Part shown: piece after piece, positions 7,970 through 17,434 of the stretch
Layout: every line of letters begins with the position of its first letter
Numbering within the stretch: the stretch's first letter is position 1
NCBI GenBank assembly: GCA_009712185.1
Contig: WASQ01000100.1
Coordinates: 105,529-165,506 of the forward strand
From: Telmatospirillum sp.
Lineage (GTDB): Bacteria; Pseudomonadota; Alphaproteobacteria; Rhodospirillales; Magnetospirillaceae
Direction of reading: 5' to 3'
DNA length: 59,978 bases
Program-made: the position numbers and the translations under genes
Notes under the pieces: generated by a model
The model's input: only the letters and a program-made list of their open reading frames with translations
What the model was told of the DNA's origin: nothing
The model's database searches: none

Positions 7970-10267
7970 GTGTTGGCAGGTATCGCTGACCGGGCCGGAA
8001 GGGTCCGTTTTCCTTTTGCAGGTTCCGTCATCCTGTCGGTGACGGCCCTGCTTGCGTCAACATCTCTGGCCGGTGCCCAGAGTCTGGATCTGGGGTCGGT
8101 GGGCGTTGCCGGCGGCGGAGGGGACGGGGCCGTCGGCAGTCAGGCGGCGCCGGGAACCGCGGCGGCGGTGGCGCCGACGCAGGGCAGTCTGGATGCCACC
8201 CAGCCGGCGTCGATCATCAGTGATCGCTTTCTCCGCCAGATGACGGCTCCGACGGCCGATTTCGCATCCGCGGCGAAATATGCGCCGTCCGTTGTCGTCA
8301 CCTCGCCCAACGGACCGGGCGGGTCGGAAAGCAAGGTGCTGATCCGCGGATTTTCCGACGGACAGTACAACATCACCTTCGATGGGATTCCGTTCGGCGA
8401 CACCAATGACGAGACCCATCACACGACCTCGTTCTTTCCGGCGGCAACCCTGGGGCAGATCATTGTCGATCGTGGTCCCGGCTACGCCTCGACGATCGGC
8501 TATGCCACTTTCGGCGGAACGCTGGGCCTGTTCTCCCGGGCGCTCACCGATCAGGCGGGGGGCGAGGCAACGCTGTCATTCGGCAGCAACAAGACCTGGG
8601 ACTATGGCGGAACCGTCCAGTCGGGTCTGATCCGCGAAACCGGGACCCGAATCCTGGTCAATTATGACCGCACCCTGAGCGATGGCGCCCTGCAGGACGT
8701 TCACACCGAACACCACAACTACATGGTCAAGATCGATCAGCAGCTGGGGCCGGATTTCACCGGCACCTTCGTCAGTTCGGTCAATAGTGCCGAGTATGTG
8801 GCCAACAACAAGATCACCTACGCCCAGGAGCGCCAGTACGGCAAGAATTACTCGCTTCTTTCCGACGATCCGACCAACGTCAATTTCAAAGATTTCCAGA
8901 TCAGCCGGAAGAGTACCGATTTCGAATATCTGGGGATTGTCGGCGATGCCGGCTGGTTTCAGCTCGACAACAAGCTCTACACCTATTCCTACATCCTGAA
9001 GGACCTCGAATCGCCGCACAGCTTCACGCAGGCCGGGCCGAACGGGGGTAACTATTCCAAGGCTTACCCGACGTCGGCGCAACAGGCGGCCGCGGGGATC
9101 AGCCCTACCGATATTTTCGGCGCCCTCAAGGAAAACCGGTATCGGACGTCGGGCGACATTCTCAAGCTGTCGCGCGATCTGTTCCAGGGAACGCCCGCCG
9201 AAGGAACGGCGAGGACGGGACTGTGGTACGAGCATTCCGGCAGTCCGCGCTACCAGATCATGATGGATGTGACCCGCAATACGGCCGTCGGCGATTCGCT
9301 GGATCCCGACGCCTACTGGTATCACATCCAGACCACACTCGATACCGTCGAACCCTTCATGGAATATGAATGGAGGCCGCTGCCGGGGCTGACGATCATT
9401 CCCGGCTACAAAAACGTCTGGCTGGAACGCAACAACTTCGGCAATCCCAATCAGGTCGCCAATTGCCGCTGTATCGGCGTCAGCGACGCGACCTACCGGC
9501 GCGATCTGGGCTTCCTGGCAGTGCGCTACCGCTTTCTGCCGGAACTGTCGGGCTATGCCCAGTTCGCTCAGGGTTTCCAGGAACCCAGCGTCGGCCTTCA
9601 GCAGATTACCAACCCGTCTCTGAATCGCGTGAAACCTCAGACGACCAACAATTATCAGGCGGGGATGGTCTGGCGGAATGACCGCGTGACCGTGGACGCC
9701 GACGCCTATTTCATCAATTTCGCCAATTACATCCAGCAGTTGACCCTGCCCGGATCGAACCAGTCCTATTACTCCAATCTGGGCGGCGTCTATTACAAAG
9801 GCGTCGAGGCGCAGGGCACCCTGGTGGTCGGCGGCGGCTTCAGCCTCTATGCCAATGGCGGCCTCCTCAGCGCCCAGTCAAAGGGCAGCCATCTGCGGGT
9901 CGGCGGCGTTCCCGACGCCACGGCGGCCCTGGGCGTGATCTACGACCGGGACGGCCTCTACGGCTCCACCATGACCAAATATGTCGGCAACCAGTATATC
10001 GGTCCCCAGGTCGCGACGACGAATGGCAACCGGATCGCCAGCTACGCCACGACCGACCTGACCGTGGGCTATCACCTGGGCGACTTGCTGCCCCGCACAA
10101 GGGACATCAATGTGCAGCTTCAGGTTCAGAATCTGTTCGACCAGCGTCCGATCTATGACGGCTCCGTCAAATATCTTCCCGGCAATACCGGGGTCGACTT
10201 CGGTAGGAGCACCTGGGCCTGGATGACGGGACGAACCTTCATGGGAACGGTCACTGTGGGCTTCTGA
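7970..10267 (+). CDS. TonB-dependent outer-membrane receptor
   Basis: This 765-residue protein is a ligand-gated outer-membrane channel energised by TonB. It starts with GTG after a G-rich stretch and carries a signal peptide (FPFAGSVILSVTALLAST then LAGAQS). The plug domain is recognisable at about 75-190 (VLIRGFSDGQYNITFDGIPF, then IIVDRGPGYAS). The rest is a beta-barrel ending in the expected aromatic residue (GTVTVGF). A short Cys-x-Cys (NCRCIG) occurs in a predicted surface segment near residue 500. It is first in a run with exbB, exbD, tonB and a beta-propeller lipoprotein, so the import machine is complete in one operon. The substrate is unknown. Confidence 0.93.
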   Translation: MLAGIADRAGRVRFPFAGSVILSVTALLASTSLAGAQSLDLGSVGVAGGGGDGAVGSQAAPGTAAAVAPTQGSLDATQPASIISDRFLRQMTAPTADFASAAKYAPSVVVTSPNGPGGSESKVLIRGFSDGQYNITFDGIPFGDTNDETHHTTSFFPAATLGQIIVDRGPGYASTIGYATFGGTLGLFSRALTDQAGGEATLSFGSNKTWDYGGTVQSGLIRETGTRILVNYDRTLSDGALQDVHTEHHNYMVKIDQQLGPDFTGTFVSSVNSAEYVANNKITYAQERQYGKNYSLLSDDPTNVNFKDFQISRKSTDFEYLGIVGDAGWFQLDNKLYTYSYILKDLESPHSFTQAGPNGGNYSKAYPTSAQQAAAGISPTDIFGALKENRYRTSGDILKLSRDLFQGTPAEGTARTGLWYEHSGSPRYQIMMDVTRNTAVGDSLDPDAYWYHIQTTLDTVEPFMEYEWRPLPGLTIIPGYKNVWLERNNFGNPNQVANCRCIGVSDATYRRDLGFLAVRYRFLPELSGYAQFAQGFQEPSVGLQQITNPSLNRVKPQTTNNYQAGMVWRNDRVTVDADAYFINFANYIQQLTLPGSNQSYYSNLGGVYYKGVEAQGTLVVGGGFSLYANGGLLSAQSKGSHLRVGGVPDATAALGVIYDRDGLYGSTMTKYVGNQYIGPQVATTNGNRIASYATTDLTVGYHLGDLLPRTRDINVQLQVQNLFDQRPIYDGSVKYLPGNTGVDFGRSTWAWMTGRTFMGTVTVGF

Positions 10268-10373
10268 CAGCCCGGATTCCCGTCCCCCGGACGGTCGACG
10301 GTCGCGGACTCCGCCGCCGTCCGGGCGCCTCCCCGGTTTGCCGGGATCATCTTTGTCCGCCCGGAGTAACACG

Positions 10374-11036
10374 ATGTCTTTAGACCATCTGATCGAGCTG
10401 TCCGCCGCCTCGGGGGGCGTCCTGTTCATCATGCCGCTGCTTCTCCTGGTCACGCTCACCGTCAGCTTCGAGCGGGCCTGGTGGCTTGCCCGGCTGATGT
10501 CCAGAAGCCGGGCCGTGATCCGGCGGGTCGGTGAGATGACGGATCTCGACCGGGGCGTGATCGAAGCCGAACTGGCGCGGGTGGAACGGCATCCGATCGG
10601 ATCCGTCTTGCAGGTGCCGCTCCGTTTCCCGGACGAACGTGATCATGCGCGCCTGGCCGACCGGCTCGAAGAGGCGATCCTGCGCGAGGTGCCCCGGATC
10701 GACCGGTCTCTATGGATGCTGGATACCGCAGTCACTCTGGCCCCCCTCCTGGGACTTCTCGGCACCATCATCGGCATGTTCAACGCCTTTCAGGTGCTGG
10801 GACGGCCGGGTTCCGCGCCGACCGAAATCACGGGCGGCGTCGCCGAGGCCCTGATCGCCACGGCATCCGGGCTTTTCATCGCGATCATCGGCCTGATTTT
10901 CTTCAACAGCCTGCAGGCCCGCGTCCGTCTGGTGATCCATGACCTGGAAACATTGAAGACCATGCTGGTCAACCGGTTGACCGGGGCCGAGGAACCGGTC
11001 CAGGTGACCCGCCAGATCAGTGTCCGGGGGATCTGA
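10374..11036 (+). CDS. exbB: TonB-system proton channel subunit ExbB
   Basis: This 220-residue MotA/TolQ/ExbB-family protein forms the inner-membrane proton channel with ExbD that powers TonB. Three membrane helices are visible: about 18-40, then the pair in ALTLAPLLGLLGTIIGM-like and ALIATASGLFIAIIGLIFF segments. The ATG at 10374 is chosen over an upstream in-frame TTG because it follows CGGAG and matches the family length. The stop overlaps the exbD ATG by one base. The position after a TonB receptor supports ExbB rather than TolQ. Confidence 0.92.
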   Translation: MSLDHLIELSAASGGVLFIMPLLLLVTLTVSFERAWWLARLMSRSRAVIRRVGEMTDLDRGVIEAELARVERHPIGSVLQVPLRFPDERDHARLADRLEEAILREVPRIDRSLWMLDTAVTLAPLLGLLGTIIGMFNAFQVLGRPGSAPTEITGGVAEALIATASGLFIAIIGLIFFNSLQARVRLVIHDLETLKTMLVNRLTGAEEPVQVTRQISVRGI

Positions 11037-11434
11037 TGCGGTATCTGGAGCAGCGCAAGGCGCGGATCGAAATCGTGCCGATGATCGACATCATGTTTTT
11101 CCTTCTGGTGTTCTTCGTCATGGTGGTGCTGCGGATGATTCCCTCCAGCGGAATCGCGACCCAGCTTCCCCACAGCTCCACGGCCACGGAGATGGCTCAT
11201 CCCAAGGTCCTGGTCGCCGTTGCCGCCGATGGCACTCTGTCGGTTGACGATCAGCCGTTGTCTCTCGACGACCTGACCCGGAAGCTGGCGTCGGGAACGC
11301 CGGCCGAAACCTCCGTCACCATCGCGAGCGCCAAATCGGTGACGGTGCAGCAGGTGATGGCGGTCATGGATGCCTGCCGCAGCGCCGGGGTGACCCACCT
11401 GGGGCTGGCGGCCCAGGCGGATACCCGGCCGTGA
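11036..11434 (+). CDS. exbD: TonB-system subunit ExbD
   Basis: This 132-residue partner of ExbB has one N-terminal membrane helix that carries the proton-accepting Asp (VPMIDIMFFLLVFFVMV) and a periplasmic domain (about 45-130). The start overlaps exbB (TGATG) and its end overlaps tonB by 4 nt, so the three are translationally linked. Length and motif are typical of ExbD/TolR. ExbD is favoured by the neighbours. Confidence 0.92.
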   Translation: MRYLEQRKARIEIVPMIDIMFFLLVFFVMVVLRMIPSSGIATQLPHSSTATEMAHPKVLVAVAADGTLSVDDQPLSLDDLTRKLASGTPAETSVTIASAKSVTVQQVMAVMDACRSAGVTHLGLAAQADTRP

Positions 11435-12216
11435 GCGGAACCGCCGCGATGAGGGAGGTTCCGGTCAGGGACGTGGTGCGCCGGGGTGACGCTCTTCCTG
11501 AGAGCGGCCGCGGGGAGTCCCGTCACTGGGGAAAAGCCCTGGGGGCCGCCCTGGTGGCGGAAGTGGCGGCCGTCGCGGCCGCCGGCTGGCTGCTGACGAG
11601 GCCGGCTCCACCACCGGTCCCGCCCCGCGATCCGGTCCTGCTGGACCTGACACAGCCGGTCGCGGCGGAACCACCCCGGCCCGGCGAGCCTCAGCCGGTC
11701 AAGCCGGCCCCGCCTGTCGAACCGCCAAGGCCGCAGCCGGTTCCCCGGCCGCACCGTGCCGAGTTGGCGCGTCCCGTGACGCCGTTATCGCGTCCGCCCC
11801 TTCCGGCCCGGCCCGATCCCGTGATCCCGCCATCGCCGGCAGCGGGCGATGCGGACAGTGTGGCGGCCCCCGTCGTCCCGCCTCCGCCGCCCGTGTCGGC
11901 GCCGATGCCACCGGCGGGTCCCGCGCCGGATGCGCTCGACCGGTTCCAGACCGCAGCCCGGGCGGCGGTGCAGGCGGCTTTGCGCTATCCGAACGCCGCC
12001 CGGATCCGCCATCTGGCCGGCCAGTGCCGGTTGACCTTCGATTACCGTGACGGCAAGGCGACGCGGGCCCGCGTCGCCGGTTCCAGCGGCTATGAGGTTC
12101 TCGACGCGGCAGCGCTGGCCGCTCTCGAGGCGGCCGATCTGCCGCCGCCACCCCAGGGCCTGGCGGGCCATCTGCTGGAGTTGTCCATCACCGTGGTGTT
12201 CCAGGCCCAGTCCTGA
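11431..12216 (+). CDS. tonB: Energy transducer TonB
   Basis: This 261-residue protein spans the periplasm and transmits ExbBD energy to the receptor. It begins with GTG overlapping the exbD stop. It has an N-terminal membrane anchor (about 32-52; LVAEVAAVAAAGWLL), a long Pro-rich rod (about 55-165, many P-x-P and E-P-P repeats) and a C-terminal TonB domain (about 170-260) containing ALRYPNAARIRHLAG, GKATRARVAGSSGYEVLDAA and ADLPPPP. The architecture is classic. Dedicated tonB genes next to a receptor usually serve that receptor preferentially. Confidence 0.92.
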   Translation: MSGTAAMREVPVRDVVRRGDALPESGRGESRHWGKALGAALVAEVAAVAAAGWLLTRPAPPPVPPRDPVLLDLTQPVAAEPPRPGEPQPVKPAPPVEPPRPQPVPRPHRAELARPVTPLSRPPLPARPDPVIPPSPAAGDADSVAAPVVPPPPPVSAPMPPAGPAPDALDRFQTAARAAVQAALRYPNAARIRHLAGQCRLTFDYRDGKATRARVAGSSGYEVLDAAALAALEAADLPPPPQGLAGHLLELSITVVFQAQS

Positions 12217-12297
12217 CCCCGACCGCAACCGCAACCGTCCTTACGACCGTGACAAATCCGGCGTCGCCAGGGAGCGCGTCCGGATCAGGAGAAGCGC

Positions 12298-13362
12298 ATG
12301 TCCGCTCACGCCTTTCCCATGACTCCCCGTGCTCCTTCCGGACCGCGACGGTTCCTGCGGCTTTGGCCGGCTCTGGTCTCGCTTGTCCTCCTTTTCCCGG
12401 TTTGCGGCTGCGGTCAGTCATCCCCTTTCCCGATATCCGGTCCGGCGGAAGAGCCGCTGACGGAGGTCGTCCGCGTGCCGCTCGGAGGTCCGGACGGCTG
12501 GGACTATCTGGCGTTCGACGGGGGACGGGTATTCATCGCGCACGACAGCGAGGTCACGGTTGTCGATCGCGATGGCGCGGTCGCCGGCCGGGTCGCCGGC
12601 CTTTCGAACGCGCACGGGATCGCCTTCGTGTCCGGGCGCCGCCAGGGATATGTGACGAATGGCGGAGGAGTGACGGTCTTCGATCTCGACCGTCTCAACG
12701 CCCTGGGCCGGATTGAGACCGGGGCGGGGGCGGACGCGGTCCTTTACGATCCGGCAAGCGACAAGATCTTCGTCATGAACGGAAAGGCGCGGACCATCAC
12801 GGCGATCGACGCCGGGTCCCGCCGGGTGTCGGGAACCCTTCCGCTTCCCGGCAAGCCGGAGTTCGGAGCGGTCGATGGAACCGGCGCTCTGTTCGTCAAT
12901 GTGGAAACAACCGCCGAAATTCTCCGGATCGACACGCGGTCCCTGCAGATAACGGCGCGGTGGGCGATGCCCGGCTGTCAGTCCCCGCACGGCCTGGCAC
13001 TGGATTTTCCGGGCCATCGCCTTTATTCAGGATGCGCGAACAGCCGTCTGGCCGTTGTTGAAACCGCTGGGGGCGGGGTGGAGGCGCTTTTGCCGGCCGG
13101 CCCGAACAGCGATGCTGTCGCCATCGATCCCCGGCGTCGGATTGCCTACAGTTCCAATGCCGATGGCACGCTGTCCAGAACCGATATCGGCGGCGACGGC
13201 ATCCCGCGTCCGCTGGCCCCCCAGGCCACCCCGGCAGGCGCCCGCCGGATGACTCTCGATCCGGACAGCGGGCGCCTTTATCTGGTTTTCGGGCAGAACG
13301 GGGCGACACCCGGTGAGATCCATCCGGGTGGTCTTTCGCTGCTGATTCTGGATCCCCGCTGA
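12298..13362 (+). CDS. YVTN-type beta-propeller lipoprotein (YncE-like)
   Basis: This 354-residue protein has a signal peptide (LVSLVLLFPVCGC) with a plausible lipobox ending in Cys, then repeated beta-propeller blades of the YVTN/YncE type. Examples are GYVTNGGGVTVFDLD, KIFVMNGKARTITAID, ALFVNVETTAEILRID and LYSGCANSRLAVV. AGGAGA lies 6 nt before the ATG. Such propellers bind partner proteins or ligands in the periplasm. Pairing with a TonB receptor is also seen in Enterobacteria (YncD/YncE), but sequence alone does not show the same substrate. It closes the TonB operon, 81 bp after tonB. Confidence 0.8.
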   Translation: MSAHAFPMTPRAPSGPRRFLRLWPALVSLVLLFPVCGCGQSSPFPISGPAEEPLTEVVRVPLGGPDGWDYLAFDGGRVFIAHDSEVTVVDRDGAVAGRVAGLSNAHGIAFVSGRRQGYVTNGGGVTVFDLDRLNALGRIETGAGADAVLYDPASDKIFVMNGKARTITAIDAGSRRVSGTLPLPGKPEFGAVDGTGALFVNVETTAEILRIDTRSLQITARWAMPGCQSPHGLALDFPGHRLYSGCANSRLAVVETAGGGVEALLPAGPNSDAVAIDPRRRIAYSSNADGTLSRTDIGGDGIPRPLAPQATPAGARRMTLDPDSGRLYLVFGQNGATPGEIHPGGLSLLILDPR

Positions 13363-13374
13363 GGGACCCCCCGC

Positions 13375-13390
13375 GCGACGGTACCGTCGC
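13375..13390. repeat. 16-bp perfect palindrome between convergent genes
   Basis: GCGACGGTACCGTCGC is a perfect palindrome located between the convergent ends of the beta-propeller gene and rlmI. It has no loop and no T-run, so a terminator role is uncertain. Confidence 0.35.
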
Positions 13391-13451
13391 CGACGTCCGG
13401 CCCAACCGACCGAATGCCGGCAGAGCGGCCCCGCCCCGGAAAGCTTCCGGA

Positions 13452-14654
13452 TCAGTCGAGCTGGAGCAGCAGGGCCTTCAGATAGGCGCTTTCCGGCAGC
13501 CACGGATGCAGCGGATGGGCGGCGCCGGCTCCCGACTGGCGCAGGATCCGACCGGTGCGGCCCGCCTGGGACAGACCGTGGCGAACCTCCTCCGCGAAGG
13601 AGGCCGGATCCATGTGGTGCGAGCAGGACGCCACCAGCAGAAACCCTCCGGCCTCGACCAGTCCCCCCGCGAGTCGGGTCATTTTGCGGTATCCCTTCGC
13701 CCCGGCCGCCATGTCTTTTTTCGATTTGACGAAGGCGGGCGGATCGGCCACCACGACGCCGAAGCGGGAGCCGGCGGCGGCGAGGCGCTCCATCTCGGCA
13801 AAGGCGTCGGCGCGGACACAGTCGACTCGGACACCGTTTTCCTCCGCCGAGCGGGCCGCCAGGGCCAGCGAGCCCTCCGACCGGTCGACGGCGGTGACCT
13901 GCGTGGCGCCGGCTTTTGCCGCCTGGATCGCGAAGCCTCCGGCATAACTGTAGAAATCGATAACGCTGCGGTCACGCGCCAACGCGGCGACGGCCGCCCG
14001 GTTGTCGCGCTGGTCGAAGAACCAGCCGGTCTTCTGTCCGGTCACCAGATCGGCGAAAAAGACGGCACCGTTCTCCTCCAGCCGCACCGGACCTTCCAAC
14101 TGGCCCCGTTCCACTCTGTCATAAAGGTCCAGACCTTCCAGCCGGCGCACCGGGCTGTCATTCTTGAGGACGACGGCCGTGGGATGCAGCAGATCCTCAA
14201 GGACAGACAGGATCTGCGGCAAAAGGGCTTCCATCCCCGCGGTGTTGGCCTGCAACGCGATGACATCGCCATAACGATCGATCACCAGGCCGGGCAGGCC
14301 GTCGGCTTCCGCATGGACCAGCCGGTAAAAGGGGCGGTCGAACAGGCGGTCCCGCAGCTCCAGCGCGCGCCGGAGGCGTCCGGCGAGGAAGGCCGCGTCG
14401 ACCGCTTGTGCCGGATCGCGGTCGAGACAGCGAACGGCAATCAGGGAATGCGGATTGAAAGTGCCGACTCCCAGGGCTTCGCCGCCGGCGTCGACGATGG
14501 TGACAAGCCCGCCGGGCTCCAGCGCCTTGGCTTCCGCGGTCATGGAGATCTCGTTCGAGAAGATCCAGGGATGGCCCGACCGGAAACGGCGTGACCGTCC
14601 CGGTTGCAATTGGATCCGCGGCAAGGCGGATGCGGTTGATGATGGATAGGTCAT
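13452..14654 (-). CDS. rlmI: 23S rRNA (cytosine-C5) methyltransferase, RlmI family
   Basis: This enzyme transfers a methyl group from SAM to a cytosine of 23S rRNA (C1962 in E. coli). From the ATG at 14654 it has 400 residues: a PUA domain (about 5-80; QPGRSRRFRSGHPWIFSNEI), a middle domain, and a Rossmann methyltransferase core with VIDFYSYAGGFAIQAAKAGA, the ADPPAFVKSKKDM motif, and the catalytic Cys region VASCSHHMD. An in-frame ATG at 14690 would add 12 residues; neither start has a clear ribosome-binding site, and 14654 fits the family length. The gene is monocistronic and divergent from the cbb3 operon. Confidence 0.92.
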   Translation of the reverse strand: MTYPSSTASALPRIQLQPGRSRRFRSGHPWIFSNEISMTAEAKALEPGGLVTIVDAGGEALGVGTFNPHSLIAVRCLDRDPAQAVDAAFLAGRLRRALELRDRLFDRPFYRLVHAEADGLPGLVIDRYGDVIALQANTAGMEALLPQILSVLEDLLHPTAVVLKNDSPVRRLEGLDLYDRVERGQLEGPVRLEENGAVFFADLVTGQKTGWFFDQRDNRAAVAALARDRSVIDFYSYAGGFAIQAAKAGATQVTAVDRSEGSLALAARSAEENGVRVDCVRADAFAEMERLAAAGSRFGVVVADPPAFVKSKKDMAAGAKGYRKMTRLAGGLVEAGGFLLVASCSHHMDPASFAEEVRHGLSQAGRTGRILRQSGAGAAHPLHPWLPESAYLKALLLQLD

Positions 14655-15040
14655 GGCCGGAGTGTATAGGCAGGTGTCATTGAAAGTCATCCGCTAAGCG
14701 CGCACCGACGGGAGGGCTTGATCTGAAAGGGAATCACGGACGGGGCATTTATCGTGGTGAATACAATGATGTGGCGATAAAGTTGTGCATCCCCCCAAAG
14801 GCCACACGCAATATGTGAGAAATTGTTGCGCTTTTGATTCAAATCAATGGCCGCTCCGGGAGGAAGCTGCATAGTCCGCCGGATCTCTCCTCGCACGAGG
14901 GATCTCCGTTCGGCTAGGGGCATCGATAAGGGGTGCCCAACCGAAGGGAAAAAGGGGAAGATTGGATTTCCCGAATGGGGGGACGGCGGAGCGGAATCCG
15001 CTATCAATTCACTATTACTTGGTCGAGACAGGAGTTCGGC
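14655..15040. other. Divergent promoter region rlmI / ccoN
   Basis: This 386-bp region holds the FNR-type box and predicted -10 element of the cbb3 operon and a leader of roughly 160 nt before ccoN. No additional gene is supported. Confidence 0.6.
14834..14847 (+). promoter_or_regulatory. FNR/FixK-type operator of the cbb3 operon
   Basis: TTGATTCAAATCAA matches the FNR/FixK consensus TTGAT-N4-ATCAA at every defined base. A CATAGT element preceded by TG lies at 14870-14875. If it is the -10, transcription starts near 14882 and the box centre (14840.5) falls at about -41.5, the standard class II activator position. The likely regulator is encoded at 23111. Confidence 0.9.
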
Positions 15041-16519
15041 ATGACCCAAGCGACCACGGCGCTCGGCGCCAAAGAAGCGACGCCTTACGTCGACGACGTC
15101 ATACAGAAATTTGTTATTGCAGCGACTTTCTGGGGCATCGTCGGGTTTCTGGTCGGTGATTTCATTGCTTGGCAGTTGGCCTTCCCGGCCCTGAACCTGG
15201 ACCTGCAGTGGTTTTCCTTCGGCCGCGTCCGTCCGGTTCATACGTCAGCGGTGATCTTCGCCTTTGGCGGCAACGTCCTGTTCGCGACGTCCTTTTACGT
15301 TGTGCAGCGGACGACCCGGGCCTCCCTCTTCGGTGGGCGGGCATTGGGGAATTTCGTGTTCTGGGGTTACCAGTTATTCATCGTTCTGGCCGCGTCCGGT
15401 TATGTGCTGGGCATCACCCAGGGCAAGGAATATGCCGAGCCTGAATGGTACACCGACCTTTGGCTGACGGTCGTGTGGGTCTGTTACCTGGTGGTCTTCG
15501 TCGGCACGCTGTACAAGCGCCGCGAGCCGCATATCTATGTCGCCAACTGGTTCTTCCTGGCGATGATCATCACCATCGCCATGCTGCATCTCGGCAACAA
15601 TCTTGCGGTTCCCACCGCGATCTTCGGCGGCACCTGGTGGCGGTCCTACGAGATCTATGCCGGTGTCCAGGACGCCCTGACCCAGTGGTGGTACGGCCAT
15701 AACGCCGTCGGCTTCTTCCTCACCGCCGGCTTCCTCGGCATCATGTATTACTTCGTGCCGAAGCGGGCGGAACGGCCGGTTTATTCCTACCGTCTGTCGA
15801 TCGTGCATTTCTGGGCGCTGATCTTCCTCTACATCTGGGCCGGTCCGCACCATCTGCATTACACCGCTCTGCCGGATTGGGCGCAGACGCTGGGCATGAC
15901 CTTCTCCGTCATGCTGTGGATGCCGTCCTGGGGCGGCATGATCAACGGCCTGATGACGCTGTCCGGCGCCTGGGACAAGCTGCGTACCGATCCGGTGATC
16001 CGCTTCCTTGTGACCTCGGTCGCCTTCTACGGCATGTCGACCTTCGAGGGTCCGATGATGTCGATCAAGGCGGTGAACTCCCTGTCGCACTACACGGACT
16101 GGGGGATCGGGCACGTCCATTCGGGCGGTCTCGGCTGGGTTGCCTTCGTGAGCTTCGGCGCCCTTTACTGCCTGGTTCCGATGCTGTGGCGGCGCAAGCA
16201 GCTCTATTCGATGCGTCTCGTCAGCTACCATTTCTGGATCGCGACCATCGGCATCGTTCTTTACATCACCTCCATGTGGATCTCGGGGATCATGCAGGGG
16301 CTGATGTGGCGCGCCTATGACAATCTGGGTTTCCTCCAGTACTCGTTCGTCGAGACCGTCGCCGCGATGCATCCCTATTACATCATCCGCGCCACGGGCG
16401 GCGTCCTGTTCCTCGCCGGTGCGCTGATCATGGCCTACAACTTCTATCGGACCATCAAGGGCGACGTCAGAGACGAGGCGCCTTATGAAGCGCCCGCCAC
16501 CGCGACGGCTCGGGGCTAA
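15041..16519 (+). CDS. ccoN: cbb3-type cytochrome c oxidase subunit I
   Basis: CcoN is the catalytic heme-copper subunit of the high-affinity cbb3 oxidase that reduces oxygen at low concentrations. The 492-residue product has about 12 membrane helices with the expected His ligands in segments such as [28 protein letters not shown] and [12 protein letters not shown], plus STFEGPMMS and [13 protein letters not shown] use the ATG at 15041 because GGAG precedes it by 6 nt. It is first in ccoNOQP, 13 bp before ccoO, and preceded by an FNR box. Confidence 0.98.
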   Translation: MTQATTALGAKEATPYVDDVIQKFVIAATFWGIVGFLVGDFIAWQLAFPALNLDLQWFSFGRVRPVHTSAVIFAFGGNVLFATSFYVVQRTTRASLFGGRALGNFVFWGYQLFIVLAASGYVLGITQGKEYAEPEWYTDLWLTVVWVCYLVVFVGTLYKRREPHIYVANWFFLAMIITIAMLHLGNNLAVPTAIFGGTWWRSYEIYAGVQDALTQWWYGHNAVGFFLTAGFLGIMYYFVPKRAERPVYSYRLSIVHFWALIFLYIWAGPHHLHYTALPDWAQTLGMTFSVMLWMPSWGGMINGLMTLSGAWDKLRTDPVIRFLVTSVAFYGMSTFEGPMMSIKAVNSLSHYTDWGIGHVHSGGLGWVAFVSFGALYCLVPMLWRRKQLYSMRLVSYHFWIATIGIVLYITSMWISGIMQGLMWRAYDNLGFLQYSFVETVAAMHPYYIIRATGGVLFLAGALIMAYNFYRTIKGDVRDEAPYEAPATATARG

Positions 16520-16532
16520 AGGAGAGAGATCC

Positions 16533-17258
16533 ATGTCCATCCTGAAGCATCACGCCAAGATCGAGACGAACGTCGTCCTTTTGATGGTCGGCATCCTGCT
16601 GACGGTGATCATCGGCGGCATTGTTGAGATCGTTCCGCTGTTCACGATCACCGAAACCATCGAGAAGGTGGAGGGGGTTCGTCCTTATTCGCCACTCGAA
16701 CAGGAGGGGCGCAACATCTATGTCCGCGAAGGATGTTATGTGTGCCACAGCCAGATGATCCGTCCGTTCCGCGACGAGGTCGAACGCTACGGTCACTACA
16801 GCCTGGCGGCGGAGTCCATGTATGACCATCCCTTCCAGTGGGGGTCGAAGCGTATCGGTCCGGATCTGGCCCGTGTCGGCGGCAAATACAGCAACGACTG
16901 GCATGTCCGCCACCTGAACAATCCGCGCGATGTGGTGCCGGAATCGATCATGCCGACCTATTCGCATCTGCATACGCCGCTCAATTTTGACGACATCGTC
17001 GCCAATATGAAGACCCTGCGGGTCGTCGGCGTGCCCTATACCGCGGACGACATCGCCCACGCCAAGGACGATATCGTCGCCCAGGCGAGCAATGCCGCCT
17101 CGACCGACGCGCTGCTCCAGCGTTACCCGAAAGCCAGTGTCGGCAAGAAGGACAAGACCACCGACCAGATCACCGAGATGGACGCCCTTGTCGCCTATCT
17201 CCAGATGTTGGGCACCCTCGTGGATTTCTCCACGGAAAAGCCTGACGCCATTCGCTAA
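16533..17258 (+). CDS. ccoO: cbb3 oxidase monoheme cytochrome c subunit II
   Basis: CcoO carries one c-type heme and passes electrons to CcoN. The 241-residue protein has an N-terminal membrane anchor (about 13-35) and a CxxCH heme site at 68-72 (CYVCHSQ). The axial Met is probably in [12 protein letters not shown]. The ATG at 16533 is preceded by AAAGGAGAG. The spacing to ccoN and ccoQ shows a single operon. Confidence 0.97.
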   Translation: MSILKHHAKIETNVVLLMVGILLTVIIGGIVEIVPLFTITETIEKVEGVRPYSPLEQEGRNIYVREGCYVCHSQMIRPFRDEVERYGHYSLAAESMYDHPFQWGSKRIGPDLARVGGKYSNDWHVRHLNNPRDVVPESIMPTYSHLHTPLNFDDIVANMKTLRVVGVPYTADDIAHAKDDIVAQASNAASTDALLQRYPKASVGKKDKTTDQITEMDALVAYLQMLGTLVDFSTEKPDAIR

Positions 17259-17270
17259 GGGGGGATGGCC

Positions 17271-17432
17271 ATGTTGGATCAGACGATCAATGTGCTGCGT
17301 TCCCTGTGGAGCGTGTGGGTGATGATTTTCTTCTGCGGAATCGTGTTGTGGGCTTACGTCCTCACCCCCAAGGCGAAGATCGAGGCTCACGGAACAATCC
17401 CGCTGAGGGATGACGATAGCGAGGAGCGCTAA
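17271..17432 (+). CDS. ccoQ: cbb3 oxidase small subunit IV CcoQ
   Basis: This 53-residue single-helix protein stabilises the cbb3 complex. It has the typical pattern: a short N-terminus (MLDQTINVLRSLW), a membrane helix (about 14-32) and a hydrophilic tail. A six-G run at 17259-17264 serves as ribosome-binding site for the ATG at 17271; another in-frame ATG at 17265 is too close to it. It sits 12 bp after ccoO and 2 bp before ccoP. Confidence 0.9.
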   Translation: MLDQTINVLRSLWSVWVMIFFCGIVLWAYVLTPKAKIEAHGTIPLRDDDSEER

Positions 17433-17434
17433 CC

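Noticed and set aside
12496-13362. PQQ-related assignment of the beta-propeller lipoprotein by analogy to YncE next to YncD
   Set aside because: Only the general pairing of receptor and propeller is shared; no sequence feature identifies the ligand, so no substrate is stated.
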